NCBI RefSeq assembly: GCF_900182665.1
Contig: NZ_FXTL01000016.1
Location: 1 to 64,000, forward strand
DNA: 64,000 nucleotides
Direction of reading: 5' to 3'
Origin: Propioniciclava tarda
GTDB lineage: Bacteria; Actinomycetota; Actinomycetes; Propionibacteriales; Propionibacteriaceae
Position numbers and translations under genes: made by a program. Shown here piece by piece: positions 7,137 through 16,229 of this stretch (positions are counted from its first letter, which is position 1; every line of letters begins with the position of its first letter). Under the pieces are notes generated by a model. It worked only from the letters and a program-made list of their open reading frames with translations. It had not been told where the DNA came from and did no database searches.

Positions 7137-8102
7137 CTACACCAGACGGGCGGCGTCCACGACGGGGACCAGGGCGCTCCTGGGGTTCGACGCGCCGCAG
7201 GTGAGCCGGGCCGGCTCGGTGAGTCGATCGTGCCCGCGGACCTCGACGCGACGCTCGCCCATCCGGACCACCACCCGCCACGCCGGACCAGGCGCGACCC
7301 GAGCGGTGGTGAGGCGTCGGTCCCAGGGCTTCTCGTCCAGCAGGGGAGCCGCCGCGAGCAGAGCCGCTTGTTCGTCGGGGTCGCGCCCGACGATCCCGCG
7401 GACGTGGGCCGCGTCGGGGCGTCCGGCCTGGTGGTCGCGAACGAGCTTCACCGCCGACTCGGCCGACACGTAGCCGTACAAGACCCCGTCCGGCAGCACC
7501 GCGAGGTTGGCCGCGAACCGGTCCCCTCCGAGATGCGAGGTCTCCCAGGTCTCGGCGGGCCACTGCGTCGCCAGGACGCCCGCGACCGGACGCCCCCGCA
7601 GCGCGCAGCACGCGTCGTGGCGGCCATGGCAGCAGACCAACAAGACTCCCGCGGCCCGCACCGCCCCCGCAGCGAGCGGGTCGGCCAGCGCCTCGAGCGC
7701 TCCGCCCCAGCCGCCGTCGGCGTCCCGGACGCCCCACACCTCGACGCCGAGCCGGGCGTCGATGACGCACCAGCGGCGCTGGCGGTCGTCGCGATCCTCG
7801 GTGGGCGCGCCCGCGGCCAGCGCGTGCTCGAAGGACGCCCCGCGCCCCAGGTGCCCGGACGGCGCCTCCTCGGCGTCGGCGTCCCGCCCCGGACGCCGGA
7901 TCAACTGCAGCCGGGCCTTCGCCTGCGCCAGGGCCGCGTCCAGCAGCGCCAGCGCGGCCTCGGGTGCCTGAACGGACGACCGCGTGTCGGGCAGCCAGCC
8001 GCCGTCCTGCTCGACGAGCAGCCAGCGCATCGCCGGCGGCGCCGTGCCGAGCGCCACGTCGCAGCGGGCGCGGGCGGCGTCCGAGCAGCGGACCTCGGTC
8101 AC
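7137..8102 (-). CDS. Sucrase/ferredoxin-like family protein (thioredoxin-like Fe-S fold)
   Basis: A 321-aa member of the Suc_Fer-like family. The N-terminus RCSDAARARCDVALGTAPPAMRWLLVE and the central LLVCCHGRHDACCALRGRPV (Cys157, 158, 165, 166), followed by WETSHLGGDRFAANLAVLPDGVLYG, are hallmark blocks. The fold is thioredoxin-like and the cysteines are thought to hold a [2Fe-2S] cluster. The GTG at 8102 overlaps the JmjC gene stop (GTGA), so it is the last gene of a three-gene unit with the ADHG peptide and JmjC oxygenase. It could serve as the electron donor of that unit; this is inference. Confidence 0.85.
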   Translation of the reverse strand: MTEVRCSDAARARCDVALGTAPPAMRWLLVEQDGGWLPDTRSSVQAPEAALALLDAALAQAKARLQLIRRPGRDADAEEAPSGHLGRGASFEHALAAGAPTEDRDDRQRRWCVIDARLGVEVWGVRDADGGWGGALEALADPLAAGAVRAAGVLLVCCHGRHDACCALRGRPVAGVLATQWPAETWETSHLGGDRFAANLAVLPDGVLYGYVSAESAVKLVRDHQAGRPDAAHVRGIVGRDPDEQAALLAAAPLLDEKPWDRRLTTARVAPGPAWRVVVRMGERRVEVRGHDRLTEPARLTCGASNPRSALVPVVDAARLV

Positions 8103-9304
8103 GCGACCACCGCCACGCCCTCGACGAGCAGCGCCCGGGCGGCGTCACCCAGCTCGGACGCCGGCACCTGCTCGCCGGCCAGCAGCCGATCGACCGCGGC
8201 CCGGACGCCCGCCGGCAGCGCGCAGCGGCCCGCCCGCGAGCGGACGACGAACCCCTCGGAGGCCTCCTCGATCGTCGCCAGGAGGTGCGGGCGCAGGCGT
8301 AAGACCGCGTTCGGGGCCAGGGCGTCCGCCCTTGCCAGCTGGGCGATGGGCGGCACGGACGCCGGGCGCTGGCTGCCGCGCGCCTGCTGCAGCAGATGAT
8401 CGGTGAGCGTCTCGACAGGCACCGCGGAGATCACCGCGAGCACCGCAGCCCGGACCGCCTCGGCGTCCGAGTCGAGGTCGGCGGTGGACGCCACGTCCAC
8501 GCCCAGCGGGAGCGACGACCGCGCGTCGGAGTCGGCTGCGAGCGCGTCGCGGGCGGCGTCCAGCAGGGCCTCGGCGAGGTGGTGGCGCGTCCAGGTGTGG
8601 ACGCCGATCGTCAGGTGGATCGTCAGCCCGCCCAGCGCCCGCGCCGCGTGGACGAACCCGCGCGGCAGGTAGAGCACGTCGCCGGGGGTCAGGTCAGTCT
8701 CGACCAACGGCGGCCCGGACGCCGCGGCCGCGACGGCGTCCGCGTGCTGTTCCCACGGCTGGCTGCGCAGCGGCGACGGCCAGACGGGATCGTGGACGAC
8801 CCAATGCTTGGTGCCGGTGATCTGGACGACGAACACGTCGTGGACGTCATAGTGCGCCGAGAAGCCCTGGTTGCCGGCCGGCGTGACGTAGGCGTTGACC
8901 TGCACCGGATGCCCCAGCTCGGCGGCGAGCGCCTGGCTGAAGGTCTTGATGGGCGTCCAGGTGCGGTGCAGGCCCTGCAGGACGATCGTCGCGCCGTCCG
9001 CGAACTGGCGCCGGACGAGGTCGTCGCTCACCTGATCCCGGACGCCGGCGCCGACCCCCCCGCCGCCCGTGAACGCCGACTCGGGCAGCGTCGAGCCGCC
9101 CTTGGCCAGGCGCACGAACGGCGCCCTGAGGCCCCGGTCAGCGATCAGCTCGTCGACGGCGTCCGGTGAAAGGAGGTCGGCGAAGACGTCACCGGCGTCC
9201 CGATCGTCGCGGGACGCCAGCAACGCGTCTCGTCCCCAGGCCGGGGGGAGGGCCGGCAGCGCCGTGCCCAGGAGCCGTCCCAGCGCGGGGGTGGTTCGCC
9301 CCAC
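8099..9304 (-). CDS. JmjC-domain 2-oxoglutarate/Fe(II) oxygenase (ROX/cupin-4 type)
   Basis: A 401-aa JmjC hydroxylase of the ribosomal-oxygenase/cupin-4 class. The iron facial triad reads HYD (His151, Asp153) and His219 in LYLPRGFVHAA, and Lys166 in ITGTKHW is placed to bind 2-oxoglutarate. TDLTPGDVLYLPRG and the winged-helix-like C-terminal half fit the family. Bacterial relatives hydroxylate residues in ribosomal proteins. The start GTG 9304 has no strong Shine-Dalgarno and lies 10 bp after the stop of the ADHG-repeat peptide, suggesting coupling. Its stop overlaps the Suc_Fer-like gene. The neighbouring His/Asp-rich peptide is a candidate substrate (inference). Confidence 0.88.
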   Translation of the reverse strand: MGRTTPALGRLLGTALPALPPAWGRDALLASRDDRDAGDVFADLLSPDAVDELIADRGLRAPFVRLAKGGSTLPESAFTGGGGVGAGVRDQVSDDLVRRQFADGATIVLQGLHRTWTPIKTFSQALAAELGHPVQVNAYVTPAGNQGFSAHYDVHDVFVVQITGTKHWVVHDPVWPSPLRSQPWEQHADAVAAAASGPPLVETDLTPGDVLYLPRGFVHAARALGGLTIHLTIGVHTWTRHHLAEALLDAARDALAADSDARSSLPLGVDVASTADLDSDAEAVRAAVLAVISAVPVETLTDHLLQQARGSQRPASVPPIAQLARADALAPNAVLRLRPHLLATIEEASEGFVVRSRAGRCALPAGVRAAVDRLLAGEQVPASELGDAARALLVEGVAVVA

Positions 9305-9314
9305 GGGGTTGGGG

Positions 9315-9524
9315 CTAGTGGGAGCCGAAGTTCAGCTCGCCCGCCACGCCGTCCGCGCCGCGGTCGGCTCCGGAGTCGTGAACCTCGATGACCTCGTCGG
9401 CGCCGTGATCCGCACCGTGATCCGAGCCGTGATCGGCGGACTTCTCGGCGCCGTGATCGGCGCCGTGGTCAGCACCTTCGTCTGCGCCGTGATCCGCGCC
9501 CGCGTCCAGCTTCTCGTCCGTCAT
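9315..9524 (-). CDS. 69-aa His/Asp-rich ADHG-repeat peptide
   Basis: From residue 10 the peptide is built of four-residue units ADHG/ADEG/SDHG/AEKS (about eight in a row), then a short VIEVHDSG stretch, then ADRG and the tail GELNFGSH. ATG 9524 is strongly supported by AGGAGAG 5 nt upstream; the longer frame from 9578 lacks such a site. There is no signal peptide, hydrophobic helix or cysteine. Regular His/Asp spacing suggests metal binding, or a repeated substrate for modification. It lies 10 bp before the JmjC oxygenase gene. The opposite strand is also open here (hydrophobic AVIGAV repeats), so the strand choice rests on the ribosome-binding site and operon context. Confidence 0.6.
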   Translation of the reverse strand: MTDEKLDAGADHGADEGADHGADHGAEKSADHGSDHGADHGADEVIEVHDSGADRGADGVAGELNFGSH

Positions 9525-9630
9525 GGGTCTCTCCTGTTCGCCGTAGTGGATGGTTCCTTGAGCCTGACCCACCCCCACCGTGGAAGGAAGGCCACCCGGG
9601 TCACGGATTCGTACCGAGTGCCGGCTGGTG

Positions 9631-10323
9631 TCAGTACGTGATCGTCCGGACGCCGTCGGCCGTCCCTAGCAAACACACATCAGCCTTCTGATGAGCGAAG
9701 ACGCCGACGGTTACCACGCCGGGGATGTCGTTGACGGCCGACTCGAACGCGACCGGGTCGGCGATCCGCAGACCGTGGACGTCCAGGATGTGCTGGCCGT
9801 TGTCGGTGACGTACGGCGTCCCATCGGACGCGAGCCGCAGGACGGCGTCCCCCGATGTGCCCAGCACGCCGCCGGCGAAGCGCCGCCGCACGGACGCCTC
9901 CGCCATCGGCACGACCTCGACCGGCAGCGGGAACGCGCCCAGCACCGGCACGGCCTTCGAGGCGTCCACGATGCACACGAAGCGCTGGGCGAGCGCGGCG
10001 ACGATCTTCTCGCGCGTCAAGGCGCCGCCGCCGCCCTTGATCAGGTAGCCGGACGGGTCGACCTCATCGGCGCCGTCGACGTAGACGTCGAGGTGCTCGA
10101 CGTCGTTGGCATCCAGCACGTCGATGCCCAGCGCGCGCAAGGCGGCCGTCGACCGCTCCGAACTCGACACGGCTGCGGCGATCCGCTCCGGCATCGCGCC
10201 GAGGGCCGCGATGAAGTGGGCGACCGTCGACCCGGTCCCGACGCCGATGACCGTGCCCGGACGCACATAGTCGATCGCCGCGCGCCCGACCCGGGCCTTC
10301 AGTTCGTCCTGGCTGAGCGGCAT
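9631..10323 (-). CDS. rpiA: Ribose-5-phosphate isomerase A
   Basis: A 230-aa RpiA, interconverting ribose 5-phosphate and ribulose 5-phosphate in the pentose phosphate pathway. Conserved blocks are [12 protein letters not shown] (phosphate loop), [12 protein letters not shown] (active-site Asp residues) and [14 protein letters not shown] (catalytic Glu/Lys). ATG 10323 is chosen because AAGGGA precedes it at the right distance and MPLSQDELK is a normal RpiA start; the frame extends upstream to 10377 without support. Length is typical. Confidence 0.95.
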   Translation of the reverse strand: MPLSQDELKARVGRAAIDYVRPGTVIGVGTGSTVAHFIAALGAMPERIAAAVSSSERSTAALRALGIDVLDANDVEHLDVYVDGADEVDPSGYLIKGGGGALTREKIVAALAQRFVCIVDASKAVPVLGAFPLPVEVVPMAEASVRRRFAGGVLGTSGDAVLRLASDGTPYVTDNGQHILDVHGLRIADPVAFESAVNDIPGVVTVGVFAHQKADVCLLGTADGVRTITY

Positions 10324-10439
10324 CGGCGTCCCTTCATCGGTGCGTTCGTGGTGGCGATGGTGGTGGTGCACACCCAAGTTTGGCCCATCGGACCCCGCGC
10401 GGTCTGGCGGGGCGGCGTCCGGGTGGGCACAGTGGTCGC

Positions 10440-11840
10440 ATGCCGGTCTTCGAACACGTCAGCCACTACCCCCACCCGCGCGAGGAGGTCTTCGCGTGGC
10501 ACACGCGTCCGGGCGGGTTCGTCCGGCTGACGCCGCCTGGCATGGCCACCCTGCTGGCCGGCCCCACCGACGGCATCGAGGTGGGCTCGGAGCTGCGACT
10601 CAAGATCTCCGACCCCGTGCTCAACGGCCTGCTGGGCGTCGGTCTGCCGTGGCTGGTCCGGCACGTCGAGCTGGTGCCGGGGGAGCGGTTCGTCGACGAG
10701 CAGGTCCGCGGCCCGCTCAAGTCGTGGCGCCACGAGCATCTGTTTTCGGACGCCCCCGGCGGCGGCACGACCATCACCGACCGCGTCACCTGGGAGCCGC
10801 CCATCCCGCTGCCCGGCTTCGCGATCGACATCATCACCGGACGCCTCGCCGGCATGTTCACCTTCCGTGAGGCCCAGCTGCGCGACGACCTGGCGCTGCA
10901 CTCCCGGCTCGGCGCCGCACCCGCGCACGTGGTCGTGACGGGGGCGTCCGGGCTGATCGGGACGCAGGTCTGCGCACTGCTCACCACCGGCGGGCACCGG
11001 GTAACGCGCCTGGTCAGGTCGAAGAAGCCGGGTCCGGGGGAGGCGTCCTGGGATCCGGCGTCCGGACACATCGACCGCGCCGCGCTGGAGGGCGCGGACG
11101 CCGTCGTGCACCTGGCCGGGGCGTCCATCGCCGGACGGTTCACCCCGGCCCACAAAGAAGCCATCCTTCGCTCCCGCGTCGACGGCACCACCACGCTGGC
11201 GAGGGCGCTGGCGTCCGGTGGCATGCCCCGGACGCTCGTCCAGGCGTCCGGCATCGGGGTCTACGGGGCGAGGCGTCCGGGGGACCTGCTCACCGAGGCG
11301 TCCGCGCCGGGCACGGGCTTCCTCGCCGAGGTCGTCGAGGCCTGGGAGGCGTCCGCGCAGCCGGCCGTCGACGCCGGCGTCCGGGCGGCCTTTCTGCGGA
11401 CGGGCATCGTCCTGAGCGGAGGGGGCGGCGCCCTGCTGCCGCAGCTGCCGCTGTTCCTGATCGGCGCCGGCGGACGCCTCACCGCCGCTGACGCTTGGCT
11501 CAGCTGGATCGGCCTCGACGACATGGCCCGCGCCTACGCGCACGCCCTCTTCACGCCTGGCCTCGACGGGCCGGTCAACGCGGTCGCCCCCCAGCCGGTC
11601 ACGGCCGGCGAGTTCGCACGCGAACTCGGACGAACGCTGCGGCGTCCGGCCTTGCTCCCGACCCCGGACTTCGGCCCGAAGCTCGTCCTCGGCAGCGAGG
11701 GCGCCGACCAGCTCATCGACACCGATCAGCGGGTGTCGAGCGCAAAGCTGGAGGCGTCCGGGTTCGTGTTCGGCCAGCCGACGCTGACGGCGGCGCTGCG
11801 GCACGCCCTGGCTCGGCCGGGGGCTCGCACGGAGGCGTAG
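10440..11840 (+). CDS. SRPBCC domain fused to TIGR01777-type NAD(P)-dependent epimerase
   Basis: A 466-aa two-domain protein. Residues 1-~150 form a SRPBCC/polyketide-cyclase-like ligand-binding domain ([18 protein letters not shown], then [18 protein letters not shown]). From ~155 a Rossmann-fold epimerase follows, with [12 protein letters not shown] (NAD(P) binding), [25 protein letters not shown] and the C-terminal DUF1731-like segment. This fusion is common in Actinobacteria; the substrate is unknown. ATG 10440 starts the SRPBCC domain. The gene holds 14 copies of the GGCGTCC/GGACGCC heptamer within 900 bp. Confidence 0.88.
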   Translation: MPVFEHVSHYPHPREEVFAWHTRPGGFVRLTPPGMATLLAGPTDGIEVGSELRLKISDPVLNGLLGVGLPWLVRHVELVPGERFVDEQVRGPLKSWRHEHLFSDAPGGGTTITDRVTWEPPIPLPGFAIDIITGRLAGMFTFREAQLRDDLALHSRLGAAPAHVVVTGASGLIGTQVCALLTTGGHRVTRLVRSKKPGPGEASWDPASGHIDRAALEGADAVVHLAGASIAGRFTPAHKEAILRSRVDGTTTLARALASGGMPRTLVQASGIGVYGARRPGDLLTEASAPGTGFLAEVVEAWEASAQPAVDAGVRAAFLRTGIVLSGGGGALLPQLPLFLIGAGGRLTAADAWLSWIGLDDMARAYAHALFTPGLDGPVNAVAPQPVTAGEFARELGRTLRRPALLPTPDFGPKLVLGSEGADQLIDTDQRVSSAKLEASGFVFGQPTLTAALRHALARPGARTEA

Positions 11841-11951
11841 AAAAGGCCACCCGCCCCCGGGGATCCCCCCGCCCCGGAGCCGTGTGGCCTCGGCCCTCGA
11901 AAGTGGGAGTGGGTAGACCTTCGAGTGACCGAGGAAGACTCTGGCCCTCCT

Positions 11952-11979
11952 GCGCAAAGGCGGCGCAAAGCGCTAACGT
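11952..11979 (+). promoter_or_regulatory. Direct repeat and -10 element upstream of the SARP gene
   Basis: GCGCAAAG occurs at 11952-11959 and 11963-11970, an 11-bp period, immediately followed by a -10-like TAACGT (11974-11979). SARP regulators bind heptameric direct repeats on an 11-bp helical period close to the -10 box, so this could be an autoregulatory site. Family knowledge plus inference. Confidence 0.4.
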
Positions 11980-12011
11980 GCCCTCGGGCGCAACGGAGCG
12001 CCACGCGGGTG

Positions 12012-14681
12012 ATGGGGGATCAGCGCGTGATTCGAGTGCAACTGTTGGGGCCCGTGTCGGCCACGATCGAGGGCCGATCGACGGCGCTGCGCGGACGCCT
12101 GCCGGCCGTGCTGTTGTCGCTGCTGGCGGTTCAGCCCGGACGCACCCTCAGCGCCGACCAACTCATCGAACGGGCCTGGACGGGCTCGCCGCCGCCCACC
12201 GCCGGATCGGCCCTGCGCGTCCACATCACCAAGATCAGGCAAGCGTTCGCGCCGCTGCCGACGGGCCTTGCGACCACGGCCCGCGGCTACCGGCTCGACC
12301 CGGCCGTGGTGTCGACCGACGTTGCCGAGCTGGCGACGCTGACCGCCGGGCTGGAGGCCGTCCCGGATCCGGCCGAGGCGCTCGCCCGGGTCGACCGCGC
12401 CCTGGCGCTGTTCCAGGGCCGGGCCTTCGCGGGCTTCGTGGACGACGACGAACTGCGAGCCGAGGCCGGACGCCTCGACGAGCTGCGCCTGGACCTCGAG
12501 GAGTCCCGGGCCGAGTTGCTGCTCGCCCTCGGACGCCACGGCGAGGCGTCCACGGAGCTCGTGAAGCTGGTCCGGGCGCAGCCGCTACGCGAACGGCGCA
12601 GTCGGTTGCTGATGCTGGCCCAATACCGGTCCGGACGCCAGGCCGAGGCCCTGGCGACCTACGGCGACTTGCGCAACCGACTCAGCGAGGAGCTCGGACT
12701 CGACCCCAGCAGCGAGGCGCGCGAGCTGGAGGTGCAGATCCTGCGCCAGGACGCCTCGCTCACGCTGCGCGGCCCCCAGCCCGGGCCCGCCAAGCTCACC
12801 GACGCCGGACGCCCGCGGGCGCTGCGTCCGGCGGCGGCGTCCACGGACGTGCTGCTCATGGTCGTGGCCGGACGCCTCGCCGCCCTCGACGAGGCGACCG
12901 CACGGCTGGTGAAACTGGCCGCGATCATGGACGACGCGGCGCGACCGGCGGTGCTGGCGTCCGCGATGGGGCGCGAGGAATCGGACCTGGCCGCCCTCGG
13001 TTCCCGGGCGGCAGCCTCCGGCCTGCTCGAGCTGGCGGGCGAGGGGCGGGCCTGGCGGGTCCCGCGGCGCGAACGTCGCAACGCGGTCCTGCAGAGCCTG
13101 AGCGACGGCGAGCGGGCGGCGCTGCACGCCCTGGCGGGGCAGGCGCTGCTCAAACGCGGGACCGTCCCGGCGCTGGTCCGCGGCGCGTGGCACCTGATCG
13201 AGTCCGGACGCGACGCGCTCGGCGCCGGTCGGGCGGCCGTCCGAGCCGTGGACGCCTGCCTCGAACAGGGGGCGTCCAGGACGGCGGACGACCTGTGCCT
13301 GGCGGCGCTCGACGTGCTGCCCGCGTCCAGCCCGGTCGCCGTCGACCTGCTCACGCGACGCGTCCGGACGCTGACCCTCCTCGGCCGCACCGCCGAGGTC
13401 GAGGCCGTGTGGCGGGCGGCGATCGAGGCGGCGCGCGCGTCCGGGGACGCCAGCAGGTTCGCGCTCGCAGTGCTGGCCCAGGAGTGGGCGATGCGGTCCT
13501 TCCACGTGGTCAACCGCGACCTGCGGACGCTGCTGACCGAGGCGCTGGCCCGGGTCGGACCGGGACCGACCGCGCTGCGGACTCGGCTCGTCTGCGCCCT
13601 GATGATGGACGGGATGCTCGGCACGGCCCAGCTCGCCGAGACCGAGAGGCTGGCCGACGAGATTCGGTCTGACGCCGAGGCGACCGGTGATCCGGTGGCG
13701 CTGGCGTCGGCCTGCCGGGCGCGGCACACGGTGCTGCGCGGACATCCTGACTTCGCCGCCCGCGCCCAGGCCCTGGACGCCTTCCTCGCTGCGGCCCAGC
13801 AGACCGGGGACGAGTGGTGGGCAGCGATCTCACTGCTCGGACGCCTCTACGACCTGTTCGTGGTGGGCCGGCACGCCGAGGTGCCCGAGCTGCTCATGCG
13901 CCTCGATCTGCCGGGTGGCAACTCCGCGGCCACGCGGGTGTCGTGGCACCATGCGCTGACGCAGGCGTCGTTGGCCCGCGACCGCGGGGATCTCGCGTCC
14001 GCGATCCGCTGGGGAGAGCGCGGTCTGCTGCGGGGCGCCGAGGCGGGCATCCCGGACGCGCCGGCGGCGTCCGCCTTGAACCAGTTTCTGGTGGTCTTCC
14101 TGCGGGGATCGACGGCCGCCCTGCTGCCGCACCTGCACGCGTCCGCGCAGCAGGGCGCGGAGCACGCGATGGCCCTCGCGATCGTGGCAATCGCGGAGGC
14201 CCAGGCCGGCAACCGCGCCGCGGCGGGCGCGCTGATCGGGCGGGCGCTCGACCGCCTCCCTCAGGACTCCCTCGAGGCCAAGCCGGTCGCGCTGGCCTGC
14301 GCCGCCCAGGCCGCCGCGGCGTCCGGACTCGCTGACCTCGCCCCCCGCCTGGACGCCGAACTGCGGCCCTACTCGGGCCAGTTCGCCACGTTCGGCCAGG
14401 TCACCGCGACCTTCGGCCCCGTCGACCGATGCCTCGGGCTGCTCTCCGCTCTTCAGGGGGACGCCGACCGTTCCGTCGCTCTGCTGGCGGCGGCGCAGCG
14501 GCAGGCGGCCACGGCTGCGCTGGTGCCCTGGGAGGTGCTGTCCGCGGCGGACGCGGTCGGCGTCCTGCGGTCGAGTGGACGCCTCGCGGAGGCCGAGGCG
14601 CTGGCGTCCGAGCATCGGACAACGGCTGCCCGGCTGGGGCTGCAGGGGTGCCTGGCGCGGTTCAGCGCGGCGGCGTCTTGA
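12012..14681 (+). CDS. SARP/AfsR-family transcriptional regulator with large C-terminal helical domain
   Basis: An 889-aa regulator. Residues ~5-90 form an OmpR-type winged helix (IRVQLLGPVSATIEG, then SALRVHITKIRQAF). Residues ~95-240 form the bacterial transcriptional activator domain, ending in RSGRQAEALATYGDLRNRLSEELGLDPS. The remaining ~600 residues are Ala/Leu/Arg-rich alpha-helical and TPR-like; I see no Walker A, so it lacks the STAND ATPase of AfsR. ATG 12012 begins just before the winged helix; an in-frame GTG at 11925 would add a poorly structured extension. SARPs often activate secondary-metabolism genes, but no such cluster is adjacent. Confidence 0.85.
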   Translation: MGDQRVIRVQLLGPVSATIEGRSTALRGRLPAVLLSLLAVQPGRTLSADQLIERAWTGSPPPTAGSALRVHITKIRQAFAPLPTGLATTARGYRLDPAVVSTDVAELATLTAGLEAVPDPAEALARVDRALALFQGRAFAGFVDDDELRAEAGRLDELRLDLEESRAELLLALGRHGEASTELVKLVRAQPLRERRSRLLMLAQYRSGRQAEALATYGDLRNRLSEELGLDPSSEARELEVQILRQDASLTLRGPQPGPAKLTDAGRPRALRPAAASTDVLLMVVAGRLAALDEATARLVKLAAIMDDAARPAVLASAMGREESDLAALGSRAAASGLLELAGEGRAWRVPRRERRNAVLQSLSDGERAALHALAGQALLKRGTVPALVRGAWHLIESGRDALGAGRAAVRAVDACLEQGASRTADDLCLAALDVLPASSPVAVDLLTRRVRTLTLLGRTAEVEAVWRAAIEAARASGDASRFALAVLAQEWAMRSFHVVNRDLRTLLTEALARVGPGPTALRTRLVCALMMDGMLGTAQLAETERLADEIRSDAEATGDPVALASACRARHTVLRGHPDFAARAQALDAFLAAAQQTGDEWWAAISLLGRLYDLFVVGRHAEVPELLMRLDLPGGNSAATRVSWHHALTQASLARDRGDLASAIRWGERGLLRGAEAGIPDAPAASALNQFLVVFLRGSTAALLPHLHASAQQGAEHAMALAIVAIAEAQAGNRAAAGALIGRALDRLPQDSLEAKPVALACAAQAAAASGLADLAPRLDAELRPYSGQFATFGQVTATFGPVDRCLGLLSALQGDADRSVALLAAAQRQAATAALVPWEVLSAADAVGVLRSSGRLAEAEALASEHRTTAARLGLQGCLARFSAAAS

Positions 14682-15453
14682 CCACGTATCCGACCGGGTC
14701 GAGCGTCGGGGAGCGCCACAGATCGCCCGGGGTGACGGTCTCGGGCTGGACGCCGAAGTCCTCCTCGGGTGGAGTCCCGGCCCGGTCGTTGTGCCGTCGG
14801 ACGCGGCGCCAGTACTTCTCGTCCGAGCGGGTGATGTCCTCATCCCAGGGGTGGTCCGCCGGCAGACCGGCCAGCGGCTCGACAATCTCCAGCTTGATGC
14901 CCGCTCGGCAGAAGGAGCGATAGACGAACTCGGAGCACGTCAAGGTGCGGGCGTCGTTTCTGACGTTCTTCAGGCCGGCGAGCGCCGCCCGCTGCAATGC
15001 CCTGACCATCCGCTTCAGGAGAACGGACGTGTGATCGTCGGGTGCATCCAGCTCGGCGTAGGCGCGGATGACGGACGTCGGCGCCAGCGCGAACATGTGG
15101 CCGACTGAAAAGTCGGTCTTCTCGGCTTCGAAGCCGGCGATGGCCTCGAGCAATCGCTCCAGTCGGGCCGGCGTGAGCCGACGGGGACGCAGGATTTGGG
15201 CTGCACGGATCTTCTCGGCGTCCAAGAGGGTCTTCAGGGGCGGGGTCGTGATCGCGGACGTCCTCGGCGTCCCCTTGGTGGGCTTGTTCGCCATCGCGCA
15301 GTGCTGATCGTCGATCATCACCGCGACGTGGTTGACGGGGGCGTTGTCGGCCCATTGGACCAGCCCCGACAACGACTTCAAGGTGTCGAAGGCGATGACA
15401 TCGCCCGGCCGGACCCAGCGGTGGAAGACGTCCACCTTGTTGGTCACGCGCAT
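14662..15453 (-). CDS. YiiX/permuted NlpC/P60-like cysteine hydrolase
   Basis: A 263-aa protein resembling permuted NlpC/P60 (YiiX/LRAT-like) enzymes. WVRPGDVIAFDT and APVNHVAVMID give the conserved HxxV segment with the catalytic His, and RTLTCSEFVYRSFCRAG carries the catalytic Cys. ATG 15453 is used because a GGGGGGATC tract precedes it and homologous sequence begins with VDVFHRWVRPGD; the upstream open frame is antisense to the next gene. No signal peptide is evident, so action inside the cell on lipids or peptides is possible. It overlaps the SARP 3' end by 20 bp in convergent orientation. Confidence 0.65.
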   Translation of the reverse strand: MRVTNKVDVFHRWVRPGDVIAFDTLKSLSGLVQWADNAPVNHVAVMIDDQHCAMANKPTKGTPRTSAITTPPLKTLLDAEKIRAAQILRPRRLTPARLERLLEAIAGFEAEKTDFSVGHMFALAPTSVIRAYAELDAPDDHTSVLLKRMVRALQRAALAGLKNVRNDARTLTCSEFVYRSFCRAGIKLEIVEPLAGLPADHPWDEDITRSDEKYWRRVRRHNDRAGTPPEEDFGVQPETVTPGDLWRSPTLDPVGYVVKTPPR

Positions 15454-15479
15454 GACCGGATCCCCCCGGATTGTGGTCC

Positions 15480-16226
15480 CTACAACGGATTGCCGCCGAT
15501 CCGCCACACGGACTTCGTCAGCGGACTCGGCGCTTGCACGGCGCAGCGATACTGGCCCGACCCGGTCGGGAGGATGAGCTTCAGCGGTTGGGACGGTTCG
15601 TCGAAGGTGCGTCCGGTGTAGCGCCGCGCTGCGTCGTCGCACAGGGTCTTGGCGGGCGAGTGCCCGTCCCACGCGGTCCAGCGGCCGATGAACTCGATGA
15701 CGTGCGGCTGCGAGCAGGCCACCTCCGGCCCGGCTGTCGTGGCGTAACAGGAAGCGAGGGACGCGATGGCCTCACCAGCTGCCGCGCGCCGAATGTCCTC
15801 GGCCGTCGCGCCGGCCGCTGTTGCGAGGGCGGATGGTCTAAGGGCGCACATCGTCTTGATGGTGATGGCCTCGACGTTGAGCGGACGCAGGTGCGTGTCA
15901 ATCGTGAGCGCGGCCTGAGCGGCGTCCGATGTGCACGGATTGGCGCTCGTGACGAGGAGGCTCCCAGGCTCTGCGCAGGACGCAGAGGCGCCCGTGCTGG
16001 ACACGCAGTCCCCGGCGACCGCCGGACGGGCTGGACTAGCGGACGCCGCCGGTGCGGGCTGACCGCTGGACGCCGCTGGCGCGGCCGGGCTCGTGGACAC
16101 CGCCGGCTGGGCCTGGTTCGGCGTGTTGAGCATGGGGACGAGCACCGTCGGAATCAGTGCCGCTGCGGCAGCGAGGCCGCCGATCAGGCTGCCGATGGCG
16201 CCGATCTTGCCCCAGTCAGTGGCCAT
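15480..16226 (-). CDS. Membrane-anchored protein with septum-formation-like extracellular domain
   Basis: A 248-aa protein: an N-terminal membrane helix (residues ~8-32), an Ala/Pro/Ser-rich linker (~35-70), then a Cys-rich exported domain. The end, SCYATTAGPEVACSQPHVIEFIGRW - LCDDAARRYTG - GQYRCAV, resembles the Septum_form domain, in which a Cys-flanked QPH(x)xE motif and a late Cys recur. Function is unknown. It sits 3 bp after the lipoprotein gene upstream on the same strand, and the YiiX-like gene follows, so the three may form a cell-envelope operon. Confidence 0.6.
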   Translation of the reverse strand: MATDWGKIGAIGSLIGGLAAAAALIPTVLVPMLNTPNQAQPAVSTSPAAPAASSGQPAPAASASPARPAVAGDCVSSTGASASCAEPGSLLVTSANPCTSDAAQAALTIDTHLRPLNVEAITIKTMCALRPSALATAAGATAEDIRRAAAGEAIASLASCYATTAGPEVACSQPHVIEFIGRWTAWDGHSPAKTLCDDAARRYTGRTFDEPSQPLKLILPTGSGQYRCAVQAPSPLTKSVWRIGGNPL

Positions 16227-16229
16227 CGG

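Noticed and set aside
6238-8148. 636-aa open frame on the minus strand
   Set aside because: Arg/Gly/Pro-rich shadow of the alpha/beta hydrolase and Suc_Fer-like genes; no domain and poor start.
11495-13672. 725-aa open frame on the plus strand
   Set aside because: Out-of-frame shadow of the epimerase fusion and SARP genes, made of Arg/Gly/Pro repeats typical of high-GC third-frame reading.
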